Shown here piece by piece: positions 1 to 9,300 of a stretch of DNA of 64,000 bases. The notes under the pieces are model-generated. The model saw nothing but the letters and a program-made list of their open reading frames with translations, was not told the DNA's origin and did no database searches. Location: NCBI RefSeq assembly GCF_043196875.1, contig NZ_JBEBMX010000004.1, forward strand, positions 62,001 through 126,000, read 5' to 3'. Numbering within the stretch: position 1 is the first letter of the stretch; every line of letters starts with the position of its first letter. The position numbers and the translations under genes are program-made. The DNA comes from Saccharospirillum sp043196875 (GTDB lineage: Bacteria > Pseudomonadota > Gammaproteobacteria > Pseudomonadales > Natronospirillaceae).

Positions 1-2
1 AA

Positions 3-839
3 ACCGTCGATAACATGGCGCAGCTGCGCGCCAGCCTGGCCGAGCTGCGTCAGGGCGGCAAAACGGTGGCCTTCGTGCCCACCATGGGCAACCTGCACGA
101 AGGCCATATACGCCTGGTGACCGAGGCGCGCAAAAACGCCGACATCGTGGTCGCGTCCATCTTCATCAACCCAACTCAGTTTGGCGAAAACGAAGACCTG
201 TCCGGCTACCCGCGCACCTTGGAAGAAGACAAAAAACGCCTGATTGCCGAAGGCTGTCAGCTGCTCTATACCCCGACCACGGCCATCATGTATCCCGAAC
301 CGGATCTGACTCGCGTCGACGTCAAACACATCACCACCTTGCACTGCGGCGCCAGCCGGCCAGGCCATTTCGTCGGCGTCGCCACCATCGTGCTCAAGCT
401 GTTTAACCAGGTGCAGCCGGATGTTGCCGTCTTTGGCCTCAAGGATTATCAGCAGTTCACCGTGCTGAAGATGATGGTCGACAATCTGTTCCTGCCGATT
501 CGCATGATCGGCGTCGATACCGGTCGCGCCGACGACGGTCTGGCGCACAGTTCACGCAACAACTACTTAACATCGGATGAGCGCGAGCGCGCACCAACGC
601 TGTACCAAATCCTCAGGGAAACGGCGACAGCCATCGAAGCCGGCGACAACCACTTCGCGCAACTGACCCGCCAGGCCAAGGAACGCCTGACCGAAGCCGG
701 CTTCACGCCGGATTACTTCAATATCAGCCGCCGTCTGGACCTGGAACCGGCCGGTGACGATGACCGCGAACTGGTTATCCTCGCCGCTGCGTTTTTAGGA
801 AAGGCGCGACTGATCGACAACATCCAGCTCGATCGCTGA
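3..839 (+). CDS. panC: Pantothenate synthetase (5' end outside window)
   Basis: Condenses pantoate with beta-alanine using ATP, the last step of vitamin B5 synthesis in the cytoplasm. The nucleotidyltransferase HIGH-type motif is visible in VPTMGNLHEGH, followed by the FGLKDYQQ segment and the DGLAHSSRN motif (usually GLAMSSRN). The frame is open to the left edge: codons 3-14 read TVDN just before an internal Met at 15, and the family usually begins with a few residues before TVDN, so only the first residues are missing. panD follows 44 bp downstream on the same strand, giving both final enzymes of the pathway in one unit. Confidence 0.96.
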   Translation, partial: TVDNMAQLRASLAELRQGGKTVAFVPTMGNLHEGHIRLVTEARKNADIVVASIFINPTQFGENEDLSGYPRTLEEDKKRLIAEGCQLLYTPTTAIMYPEPDLTRVDVKHITTLHCGASRPGHFVGVATIVLKLFNQVQPDVAVFGLKDYQQFTVLKMMVDNLFLPIRMIGVDTGRADDGLAHSSRNNYLTSDERERAPTLYQILRETATAIEAGDNHFAQLTRQAKERLTEAGFTPDYFNISRRLDLEPAGDDDRELVILAAAFLGKARLIDNIQLDR

Positions 840-883
840 TTCCAGAATCGTGCTGACTGCGTTCCCAAGGTGGAGATTGATCC

Positions 884-1264
884 ATGCAACTGAACATGCT
901 CAAAGCCAAACTGCATCAGGCCCGAGTCACCCATGCGGTACCCGATTATGAAGGCTCCTGTGCCATCGGCGGTGACCTGCTCGATATGGCCGGCATTCAC
1001 GAATACGAACAGATCCAGATCTACAACATCACCAATGGCGAGCGCTTCACCACCTACGCCATTCGTGGCGAAGACGGTTCCGGCATTATTTCGGTTAACG
1101 GCGCTGCGGCACACAAGGCGTCGGTCGGCGACGTCATCATCATCTGCGCCTACGCCGTGCTCGACGAAGCCGAACTGCCTCAGTTCAAACCGAGCATGCT
1201 CTATATGAACGCCGACAACAGCGTCAGCCACACCAGCAACGCCATCCCAGTCCAGTTCGCCTGA
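884..1264 (+). CDS. panD: Aspartate 1-decarboxylase proenzyme
   Basis: Makes beta-alanine from aspartate, the substrate of the PanC enzyme encoded just upstream. The protein is 126 residues, the usual size. The self-cleavage site YEGSCAI is present with Gly24-Ser25, so Ser25 would become the pyruvoyl group; Lys9 and Tyr58 sit at the usual positions. A GGTGGAG ribosome site lies 8 bases before the ATG. A strong terminator follows, so panC-panD appears to be the end of its operon. Confidence 0.97.
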   Translation: MQLNMLKAKLHQARVTHAVPDYEGSCAIGGDLLDMAGIHEYEQIQIYNITNGERFTTYAIRGEDGSGIISVNGAAAHKASVGDVIIICAYAVLDEAELPQFKPSMLYMNADNSVSHTSNAIPVQFA

Positions 1265-1274
1265 CTTTTGTTTG

Positions 1275-1302
1275 ATGGCCGCCAAGGGCGGCCATTGCTT
1301 TT
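1275..1302 (+). terminator. Rho-independent terminator after panD
   Basis: A perfect 9-bp stem (1275-1283 with 1287-1295, arm ATGGCCGCC) has a 3-base AAG loop and is followed by a T-rich tract. It lies 10 bases past the panD stop. Confidence 0.85.
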
Positions 1303-1363
1303 CAGCATCTCCCATCCAAAAATGTAGTTTTCTTTCACCTCACGGTGGTCTTGCCCTGCTTTT

Positions 1364-1378
1364 TGTCATTAAATGACA
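1364..1378. promoter_or_regulatory. HexR-like palindromic operator upstream of pgi
   Basis: TGTCATTAAATGACA is a perfect 7-1-7 palindrome, 76 bp before the pgi ATG. It keeps the TGT, central ATTAAAT and ACA of the published HexR consensus TGTAATTAAATTACA and differs only by one symmetric pair. HexR controls central sugar genes, often including pgi, in many Gammaproteobacteria. The match to HexR is inference; the palindrome itself is seen. Confidence 0.5.
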
Positions 1379-1454
1379 GCCCGTTTGGCCACCTTGAAGC
1401 CTGGCTGAACGACGTCATTTCACAGTCACCGCATTGATCAAAGTGAGCCAAGCC

Positions 1455-3101
1455 ATGTCCTACGATCCGACGCAACTGAGCACCTGGCAGAAACTGCACG
1501 AACACAAAAAGCGCGTTGAACCGCTGCATCTGCGCGATCTATTCGCCCAAGACCCGCAACGCGGTCCGCGTTTGTCCGCCTCTGCCGCCGGCCTGGATCT
1601 GGATTACTCAAAAAACCGCATCACCGATGAAAGCCTGGCTGAGCTGATGGGACTGGCGCGCGAAGCCGGCCTGCCGCAAGCCATCAAAGCCATGTTCAGT
1701 GGCGAGGTGATCAACCGTTCGGAAAACCGTCCGGCGCTGCACATCGCCTTGCGCAACCGCAGCAATCACCCGATCAAGGTCGGTGACGAAGACATCACCG
1801 CCACCGTCAACGACACCTTAAAACGCATGCGCGCTTTCGCTGAATCGGTGCACAGTGGCGAGTTCGCTGGCTACACCGGCAAGAAACTGCGCACCATTGT
1901 GAACATCGGCATCGGCGGTTCCTTCCTTGGCCCCAAAGTCGTTTCCGACGCGCTCAAACCTTACTGGCAAGACGGCTACGAGCTGCGTTACATCGCCAAT
2001 ATCGACGGCACCGATGTCACCGAAACCTGCCGCGATCTGGACCCGGAAACCACCCTGTTCGTGGTCGCCTCGAAAAGTTTCGGCACGCTTGAAACACTGA
2101 AAAATGCGCAGGCCGCGCGTGACTGGTTTTTGCGTCAGGGCGGCAAGCCGGACGACGTCAAACATCACTTCGTCGCCGTGTCCACCAACGTTAAAGCCGC
2201 CACCGAATTCGGCATTGACGAAGCCAATATGTTTCCGATGTGGGACTGGGTGGGCGGTCGTTATTCGCTGTGGTCGGCCATTGGTCTGGCGCAATCGATC
2301 GTGCTCGGTTTCGATGTCTTCGAACAACTGCTCAGCGGCGCTCATGCTATGGACGAGCATTTCCGCACCACCGGCCTGGAGCACAACCTGCCGGTGATCA
2401 TGGGCATGCTGGGCGTCTGGTATCACAACTTTTTCGGTGCCGAAACGCAGGCGGTGCTGACCTACGATGAAACGCTGAAAGATCTGCCTAATCACCTGCA
2501 ACAGGTGGATATGGAATCCAACGGCAAGAGCGTGACTCAGGATGGCAAGCCGGTCGGTTGGTCCACCGGCCCGGTGATCTGGGGCGGCACCGGCACCAAC
2601 GGCCAGCACGCTTATCACCAGTTATTGCACCAGGGCACGCGTCTGATCCCGGCCGATTTCATCATGCCGCTGACCAGCCACAACCCGGTCGATGATCATC
2701 ATCAGTGGTTATTTGCTAACTTCCTCGGCCAGCAACAGGCCATGCTCGAAGGCAAAACCGAAGCCGAAGTCATGGCTGAACTGACGGCTAAAGGCATGAG
2801 CGAAGCCGAAGCGCGGGAAGTCGCACCGCACAAGGTGATCGCCGGTAACCGACCCTGCAATACCCTTACCTTTGAAAAACTGACGCCGGAAATTCTCGGT
2901 GCGCTGATTGCGCTCTACGAACACAAAGTCTTTGTGCAAGGCGTTATCTGGGGCGTGAATTCGTTCGACCAGTGGGGCGTTGAGTTAGGCAAGGTGCTCG
3001 GCAACAGCGTTTTCGAGGCGCTCAGCACTGGCAACACCGACGGCTATGATTCGTCGACCGCTGTTTTAATCAAACGATTTCGCGACAACCAAGCCAATTA
3101 A
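1455..3101 (+). CDS. pgi: Glucose-6-phosphate isomerase
   Basis: Interconverts glucose-6-phosphate and fructose-6-phosphate in glycolysis and gluconeogenesis. The 548-residue protein matches the family along its whole length, with DYSKNRIT near the N terminus, both isomerase signatures (DWVGGRYSLWSAIG and NSFDQWGVELGKVL), and the MESNGK and GTNGQH active-site segments. The frame is open upstream to a TTG at 1434, but the ATG at 1455 gives the normal N terminus (MSYDPTQLSTW) and is chosen; the ribosome site is weak. The gene is monocistronic, with a hairpin terminator 27 bp downstream. Confidence 0.97.
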   Translation: MSYDPTQLSTWQKLHEHKKRVEPLHLRDLFAQDPQRGPRLSASAAGLDLDYSKNRITDESLAELMGLAREAGLPQAIKAMFSGEVINRSENRPALHIALRNRSNHPIKVGDEDITATVNDTLKRMRAFAESVHSGEFAGYTGKKLRTIVNIGIGGSFLGPKVVSDALKPYWQDGYELRYIANIDGTDVTETCRDLDPETTLFVVASKSFGTLETLKNAQAARDWFLRQGGKPDDVKHHFVAVSTNVKAATEFGIDEANMFPMWDWVGGRYSLWSAIGLAQSIVLGFDVFEQLLSGAHAMDEHFRTTGLEHNLPVIMGMLGVWYHNFFGAETQAVLTYDETLKDLPNHLQQVDMESNGKSVTQDGKPVGWSTGPVIWGGTGTNGQHAYHQLLHQGTRLIPADFIMPLTSHNPVDDHHQWLFANFLGQQQAMLEGKTEAEVMAELTAKGMSEAEAREVAPHKVIAGNRPCNTLTFEKLTPEILGALIALYEHKVFVQGVIWGVNSFDQWGVELGKVLGNSVFEALSTGNTDGYDSSTAVLIKRFRDNQAN

Positions 3102-3128
3102 ACCTTTCTAATTTCCCGCCGATATACC

Positions 3129-3170
3129 GCTAGCCCAGATAGTATCTGGGCTAGCAAATATCTTTCTATT
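3129..3170 (+). terminator. Terminator after pgi
   Basis: An 11-bp perfect stem (3129-3139 with 3145-3155, arm GCTAGCCCAGA) has a 5-base loop and is followed by an A/T-rich tract. It separates pgi from the pilin operon. Confidence 0.8.
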
Positions 3171-3181
3171 CTAAAAATCGT

Positions 3182-3209
3182 TTGAATAGCCGTGTGAACA
3201 CTCTAGAAT
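3182..3209 (+). promoter_or_regulatory. Putative sigma-70 promoter of the pilin operon
   Basis: TTGAAT at 3182-3187 and TAGAAT at 3204-3209 are separated by 16 bp, about 110 bp before the first pilin start. Recognised by pattern only. Confidence 0.4.
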
Positions 3210-3321
3210 TGTCTACACTTTATAGGCAGCCAGTGTGGAGTCGGCGGCCCGTTCTGACGGCATCCCCTCCTGCACTGCGGCCCACCTTTTTTAAAATTGA
3301 CCGATACGGATACAAGAAGTA

Positions 3322-3783
3322 ATGAAAAAACAGCAAGGTTTTACGCTTATCGAACTGATCATGGTGATCGTGGTGTTGGGCATTCTGTCGGCGTTTGCCC
3401 TGCCGCGTTTTGTGGATTTTAGTAGCGGTGCAGAAACCGCCAGCCTCGAAGGCAGCCTGGGCTCGGTGCGTTCAGCATCAGCTATTGCCCACGCTCAAGC
3501 ATTGGCAACGGGCACTACCGGTGCGACCGGCACAGTGTCACTCGAAGGCGTAAACATCAGTTTGGTACACGGTTATCCCGCAGCCGGTTCTATCGGCGAT
3601 GCCGCTGGTTTGGATGGTTTTGAAGAAGCGCCCATTACCGGTGGCGTTATCGTGCACTTAGGTGACGGCAAACCCTGCTTTACTTATGCTGAGCCCACTG
3701 GGGCAGGTACGGCGCCTACCATCACTTACGACGACTCTTTCGTCTTTGACGACGACGACGACACCTGCGCCGCAGCCTCGTAA
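3322..3783 (+). CDS. MSHA-type major prepilin (MshA-like)
   Basis: A 153-residue type IV prepilin. The class III leader MKKQQG is followed by FTLIELIMVIVVLGILSAFA, so PilD-type peptidase would cut after Gly6; the mature Phe1, Glu5 and the long hydrophobic alpha-1 helix are all present. The two Cys near the C terminus (KPCF and DTCAAAS) would form the D-region disulfide. It has a separate, larger gap to the next gene that holds a hairpin, which fits a major subunit expressed above the minor ones. The C-terminal loop carries a run of Asp residues that could bind calcium; that is inference. Confidence 0.85.
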   Translation: MKKQQGFTLIELIMVIVVLGILSAFALPRFVDFSSGAETASLEGSLGSVRSASAIAHAQALATGTTGATGTVSLEGVNISLVHGYPAAGSIGDAAGLDGFEEAPITGGVIVHLGDGKPCFTYAEPTGAGTAPTITYDDSFVFDDDDDTCAAAS

Positions 3784-3811
3784 CATGATTTAATACCTGT
3801 CTCTTGACTGG

Positions 3812-3845
3812 ATGCCAGGGCTGCATCGCTAATGCAGCCTGGCAT
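3812..3845 (+). terminator. Intercistronic hairpin after the major pilin
   Basis: A long stem pairs ATGCCAGG plus GCTGCAT with its complement ATGCAGCCTGGCAT across a CGCTA loop, with one bulged G. There is no T run, so it looks more like an attenuator or 3'-end stabiliser that separates the major pilin message from the minor pilin genes. Confidence 0.5.
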
Positions 3846-3856
3846 TCGCTAAGGTC

Positions 3857-4450
3857 TTGATCGTATTGCGACCTGAGGGAGTTACTACCATCATTTCCCG
3901 AACCCCAGGTACAGTCGCCACAGGTTTCACCCTAGTCGAATTGGTCTTGGTCATTGTCATCATCGGCATTCTGGCCGCCGTCGGCATGCCGCGTTTTTTT
4001 AACGCCGACACCTTCGAAGCCGCAGACGACCGCACCGCCTTTCAGTCAGCCTTAAACCTGGTGCGCAATCGCGCCGTGACCGCTCAGTGCAGCTATGAAG
4101 TGCGCATCGACAGCAACGGCTGGAGCGTCTGGCGTGACCAGGACAGCGCCACCAGTTGCGATTCCAGTAACGGTTTCAGCTCACCGGCGCCAGTTTGCGG
4201 TAACGATCCGGCCTATGCGTTCAGCGACGGCAATGGCGGCGACTTAACCGGTACCTTGTCGCTGCCCGCCAATTCGGCAACGCCGCAGGTCCGGCTGATT
4301 TTCACCCCGCGCGGCCAGGTGCATCGGCTCACGTCCGCGTGCGGCGGCACAATCGATGCCAACAATCCGCCCGCCCCGGATACCAGCATTATTCTGAACG
4401 GGGCCACCCTGCGCATTGATGGAGTCACCGGCTATGCCAGCTTGCAGTAA
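3857..4450 (+). CDS. MshC-like minor pseudopilin
   Basis: Prepilin-type protein with a TGFTLVELVLVIVIIGILAA cleavage and helix region, followed by a globular domain with paired cysteines (CSYEV, SCDSS, VCGND, ACGGT). Size and order (second in an MSHA-like cluster) fit MshC or GspH/FimT-type minor subunits that prime pilus assembly. The start is uncertain: there is no ATG before the leader, only TTG codons at 3857 and 3866, or a rare ATC/ATT start behind GAGGGAG at about 3881. The leader would be about 22 residues with the 3857 start. Its 3' end overlaps the next gene. Confidence 0.75.
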   Translation: MIVLRPEGVTTIISRTPGTVATGFTLVELVLVIVIIGILAAVGMPRFFNADTFEAADDRTAFQSALNLVRNRAVTAQCSYEVRIDSNGWSVWRDQDSATSCDSSNGFSSPAPVCGNDPAYAFSDGNGGDLTGTLSLPANSATPQVRLIFTPRGQVHRLTSACGGTIDANNPPAPDTSIILNGATLRIDGVTGYASLQ

Positions 4451-5009
4451 GGGCGCCAGACGCCAGGCCGGGCTGACGTTGATCGAGCTGATCATCACCA
4501 TCGTCGTGCTCGGCATTGCCGCCGTCGCCGTGTTGCAAATTCTCGGGGTGCTGGTGTTGCGTAATGTCGACCCGATGCTGCGCAGCCAGAGCCGTCTGCT
4601 GGCCGAAGCCATGCTCAACGAAGTTCAGACCAAAGCCTTTTTCGACAGCAATGACGACCCGGCGCTAAATCCCGGCAGCATTCCTCTCACCATCTGCCCG
4701 ACACCGGAAACGCTGAGCGATAACGACCGCAATGGCTGGGACAATATCTGCGACTACAACGGTTACGATTCCGATCCCGACGGACCGAGCTTTCGCGATG
4801 GCTCGCCGATGACGGAACTCGCTGATTATCGGGTTCAAATAGCGGTCAACGCTGGTTTTGGCGTTTCGCTCGGCGACCTGAGCAACACCGCCGGCTGCGT
4901 TCCGCAGATCGCCCACATCAACGTCACCGTTACCGATCCGCGCGGCCAGCCACTGACACTCGACGCTTACCGCACCAGTTATTTCAATGACACTCAGGGA
5001 GGCTGCTGA
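4434..5009 (+). CDS. MshD-like minor pseudopilin
   Basis: A 191-residue prepilin with a longer basic leader (MPACSKGARRQAG) followed by LTLIELIITIVVLGIAAVAV. The ATG at 4434 is preferred because GGAG sits 9 bases upstream and because it overlaps the previous stop (4448-4450), which suggests coupled translation. The mature protein begins with Leu instead of Phe, but Glu5 is kept. The C-terminal domain contains DPRGQPLTLDAYRT, typical of GspI/MshD-like subunits. Confidence 0.75.
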   Translation: MPACSKGARRQAGLTLIELIITIVVLGIAAVAVLQILGVLVLRNVDPMLRSQSRLLAEAMLNEVQTKAFFDSNDDPALNPGSIPLTICPTPETLSDNDRNGWDNICDYNGYDSDPDGPSFRDGSPMTELADYRVQIAVNAGFGVSLGDLSNTAGCVPQIAHINVTVTDPRGQPLTLDAYRTSYFNDTQGGC

Positions 5010-5902
5010 TGCTGACATCCAGTCGCGGTTTTACCCTGATCGAACTGGTCATTGTCATCGTCATCACCGGTATTCTGGCGGTGGTGGTCGGGCCTTTGAT
5101 CGGTCGCGGTTACAGCAGTGTGTTCCAGTCCAGCGAACGCGCTTCTTGGGTACAGCAGGCGGAATACGCCTTTTTTCATCTGCGTCAGGATTTGAGTCAG
5201 TCGGTGCCTAACTCGGTGCGCACGCCGATTAATAACAGCGATACCCAGGCCGTGGAATTTCTCGGTTTTAGCCAGACCGGCGCCACGCCCCGACTGCGCT
5301 ATCGGCAACAAGCACTGAGCGGTTTTGATCAACTGACAACCGGCGGCGATAACGCCTTTGATGTCTTTGCTGACCTCGGCAACTTACAGCTGCCGGCCAG
5401 AGTCAGTATTGCCGGCGGCAGCGCTGCCCAGGTGCTGGGTGACTGGCAAGCCAATGCCTCAAGTGGAAGCCTGGCAGTCATCAGCAGCTACAATGTTCAC
5501 AGCGATGACCCAGCCGACTTTAACTGTGACTGCGGTGCCTGCGCTAACTGCCCGGTGACGACGCTCAATCTGAACAACGCCGCCCATACCTTTACCGACC
5601 ACTCTCCGTTTTATCGCGCCTATCTCAGCGATGGCCCGGTGGCTTACCAGTGCAGTGGCGGTTTTCTGTGGCGGCACAGTGGTTACAGCAGCGTCAGCAA
5701 CAGCGATTTGAGCGACCGCCTATCGCTTGCTGGCAATGCGGTAACCAGCGCCCGGGTGATCGACTCGGTGCAAAGCTGCCGCTTCGACTGGCAGCCCGGC
5801 ACCGTCATGCAACCGCCCAGCCTGACGGTGACACTGAGTATCGGCAATGCGCGCGAGAATATCCGTTTGATCGACACCATCATCCTGGCAGGTGCGCTAT
5901 GA
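5009..5902 (+). CDS. MshO-like minor pseudopilin
   Basis: A 297-residue prepilin starting MLTSSRGFTLIELVIVIVITGILA, with cleavage expected after Gly7. The ATG overlaps the previous stop in a TGATG arrangement, with GGGAGG upstream. The large globular domain resembles GspJ/PilW/MshO-type subunits and contains a Cys cluster (CDCGACANC) about residue 170, unusual for a pilin and possibly a set of disulfides or a metal site. Confidence 0.78.
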   Translation: MLTSSRGFTLIELVIVIVITGILAVVVGPLIGRGYSSVFQSSERASWVQQAEYAFFHLRQDLSQSVPNSVRTPINNSDTQAVEFLGFSQTGATPRLRYRQQALSGFDQLTTGGDNAFDVFADLGNLQLPARVSIAGGSAAQVLGDWQANASSGSLAVISSYNVHSDDPADFNCDCGACANCPVTTLNLNNAAHTFTDHSPFYRAYLSDGPVAYQCSGGFLWRHSGYSSVSNSDLSDRLSLAGNAVTSARVIDSVQSCRFDWQPGTVMQPPSLTVTLSIGNARENIRLIDTIILAGAL

Positions 5903-6315
5903 CATCGCCGCAGCGCCAGCAAGGTTTCACCCTGGTGGCGGTGATCTTTCTGATCATCGTGCTCGGCGGCGCTCTGGCGTTGCTGGCAACACTCGCTACC
6001 CAAAGCAGCGGACAGATCACCCAGAACCTGTTGCAAAGCCGGGCGCGTCTGGCGGCCCAGGCCGGGCTCGAATGGGGCACGCAGCAACTGGTCACCGCTG
6101 GTGATCCGGCCACCCTGTGCACGGGCACTCTAGAGGGAGCGACGGTCACCGTACCCGCTTACCCCACTATCAGCGTCCGCCTGCTTTGCCAGCAACGCCA
6201 GTACGGCAACCCAACCATCGTGCTTTATGATTTAACCGCCCGGGCCGAATACGGCCAGCTGGGCGCGGCGGACTATGTGTGGACGGAGCAGAATGCGACG
6301 CTGGAATTTAATTAA
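5899..6315 (+). CDS. MshP-like pseudopilin (PilX/GspK type)
   Basis: A 138-residue protein starting MTSPQRQQGFTLVAVIFLIIVLGGALALLA. The frame continues well upstream, but the ATG at 5899 overlaps the preceding TGA in the same coupled style and gives a normal prepilin leader. Mature position 5 is Ala instead of Glu, as in GspK/MshP-type tip subunits. QNLLQSRARLAAQAGLEWG matches the conserved post-helix segment of MshP/PilX proteins. Its end overlaps the giant gene downstream. Confidence 0.78.
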   Translation: MTSPQRQQGFTLVAVIFLIIVLGGALALLATLATQSSGQITQNLLQSRARLAAQAGLEWGTQQLVTAGDPATLCTGTLEGATVTVPAYPTISVRLLCQQRQYGNPTIVLYDLTARAEYGQLGAADYVWTEQNATLEFN

Positions 6316-9300
6316 ACCGGTTTTCGGCCTGCTGCTGGTTGGCTGCATCGGTACCCTCCAGGCAGCGACTTACAATCTATCGCTGGGTCAGCGTCCTTAC
6401 TGTTCAACCAGTTGGAGCGTTTCAGGTTCGACCTATCGCTGCAACAGCAATGGCCGTATTACTTTGGGCAGTGGCGATATCGTCATCGCCAATGGCTCTG
6501 CAACATTGATTGCCAACGACGGTTTTAACCTGCGCAACGCCACAATCGGCACAACCACCAGTCCCATCAAGATACAGTCGAGCTACGGCGATATTGATGC
6601 CAATGGCGCCACGGTGTTCGGCGATCTGGAAGCCAGCAGCGGCGACATTGACCTCACCAATAGCAGCGTCGATGGCAACATTATGACCGGCGGCAGTATC
6701 GACCTGTCCGGCGGTTTGGTCAGTGGTGATGTCACCAGTTCCAGTCACGGTATTGTCGCCGATGGCACCTTGCTGCAAGGAACCGTCACCGCAAATGGCA
6801 ATATCCAGCTGACCGACAGTGAGGTTATCGGTCAGGTCACCAGCACCTCCAACAGCATCACAACCACCGATTCAGACCTACTCGGTGGTGCTCAGTCAAA
6901 CGGCGATATTCGCATCACGGGCGGTACCCTGACCGGCGATTTCCACTCCACCAGTAATCGGATGTACCTCGACCGGGTCACCATGACCGGTGGCAGCCTC
7001 AACGCCGGCACCATCCGCATTACCGATTCCAGCCTGGGTGGCGCCACTGGAGTGGTCAACGCCAACGCCCGCAATGGCGCCATCAGTTTAATCAACAGCT
7101 CGGTGATTTATGGCGATCTGACAGCGCCAAGCTGGTCCACCATCAACGTCTCCGACGACAGCCAGGTGTTTGGCACCTGCACGCCGCAAAGCCCGGGTTG
7201 CATCAATCGACCACCGGTGAATTGCCCACTCGCGAGTGGCTTGGAAGGTGAGTACTTTGCCAATGTCGACTTATCGCCACCGAGCGCCTTTACCCGTACC
7301 GACAGCCAGATCGATTTCAACTGGGGCAATAATTCACCCGATCGCAACGCCGTTGGCCGCGACGATTTCTCCATCCGCTGGAGCGGCTATCTGCGTGCGC
7401 CGACCAGTGACCAATTCGACATCGCCGTGCGCAGCGACGACGGTGTGCGCCTGAGCGTCGACGAATTCCTGATCATCAATAACTGGACCAATCACAGCGC
7501 CACTCTGGACAGCGCCGAACTGAATCTGGAGGCCGACCGCTATTACGCGCTGGAGCTGGAATATTACGAAGCAACCGGCAGTGCCCGCATCGAATTACTG
7601 TGGGATATCACCAACGACGGCCGCACCAATTTCACTCCCATTCCAGCGCAGTATCTGGTGCATTGCGACGCGCTGCTGCCCACACCGACACTGGCGTGGC
7701 GCATGGACGAACCGCGCTGGAACGGCAGCCCCGGCGAAGTCACCGACAGCAGCGACAACAATAACAGCGGCACCGGCGGCGGCAATATCAGTACGGTGCC
7801 CGGCTTTTTGTGTCGCGGCGGTGAATTTGACGGCGTTGACGATTTTATCCGCGCGCCATCGCTCTATAACGCTCTAAGGGGTGATGCGACGCTAAGCTTC
7901 TGGATTCGAACCAGGGCCACCGGCAACGACACCCCCTATCTGGCACCGGGCATTAGCGGCGTCGAAGAAAGTGGCGGCACCGACGATATTTTCTGGGGCT
8001 GGCTGGACAGTCGCGGACACATCGGCCTGGCCGTCGGCAACGACAGCGACGGCAAATCAAAACAAGCCATCAACGACGGCGATTTCCATCACGTCGTGCT
8101 GATTCGCAACGCCAGCAACGGCAATTACCGCATCTATATCGATGGCCAACTGGATCACGCCGGGCGTCAGGCCAGCGGCTTGATCGGAACCTACTTCGAA
8201 AGCCTCGGCCGGGTAGAAAACACCAACGGCGGGCCAACCTATTTCCAAGGTGAGCTTGATGAAGTCATGGTGTTCGAGCAGTTGTTCAGCAACGGCGACG
8301 TCAAACTGCTGTACGACCTGCAACGCCAGGGTAAAAACCTCGACGGCAGCGATCGCGACCTCAGCCAGTGCGGCGGCAGCCAACCGTTTTGCATCACCGA
8401 TAATTTCCAGGGTGCACTCGACAACAGCCAATGGCAGGTTAACGGCAACGGCTTTACCCCACGAACCCAGGGCGGCCGACTGCGCCTGACCGACGATGCC
8501 GCCAATCGCGCGACCTCAGCGACGCTGTTGCAGCGTTTTCCCAGCGCCGGTAATCGCATCCAGGTGGAATTTGATTTTTACGCCTACACCAACAACGACG
8601 ATGCCGCCGACGGCGTCGCTATCGTGTTGTCCGATGCCAGCCGCGCGCCGGTCGCCGGTGGTTACGGCGGTTCGCTCGGTTACGCCCAGAACAACAATGC
8701 CAACGAAGATGGTTTCCTCGGTGGCTGGCTGGGCGCCGGTATTGATATCTTCGGTAACTACGCCAACGCCACCGAAGGTCGTCAGGGCGGTGTGGGCCAA
8801 CGGCCAAATTCGGTGTCGGTGCGTGGCTCGGGTGAGGGCCGAAGTGGTTACGCCTACCTGGCCGGCACCGCCGCCAACCTGTCGCCGGCGCTGCTGACCG
8901 GACGTAATAATGCTCAGCGCTATCGGCTGACGGTCGATCACAGCAATGGCAGCCAGGCGCTGGTCAGCGTCTATCGTGATGCCAACAAGGATGGCATTTT
9001 CGATCGTCTGGTCGGGCCCTTCGATGCGCTCACTCATCCCGGCCAGAGTGCAATACCCGCAGAAATGCTGCTCACCCTGACCGGCTCGACCGGTGGCTCC
9101 AGCGCCACTCACGAAATCGACAACCTGGAAGTCTGTGCCACCAGGGCCGAACCCTATGAACCGGAAATTCACCACTTCGAACTGGTGCGCAGTCGCGCCA
9201 CCGGTCTCACCTGTGAACCGCTGGCGGTGGCGGTGCGCGCCTGCCTCGATGCCCAATGCAGCAGTCAATACAGCAAGCCGTTTGATATTCAGCTGAACGC

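Noticed and set aside
1818..2618. 266-codon frame antisense to pgi
   Set aside because: Overlaps a certain housekeeping gene; composition and lack of motifs mark it as a shadow frame.
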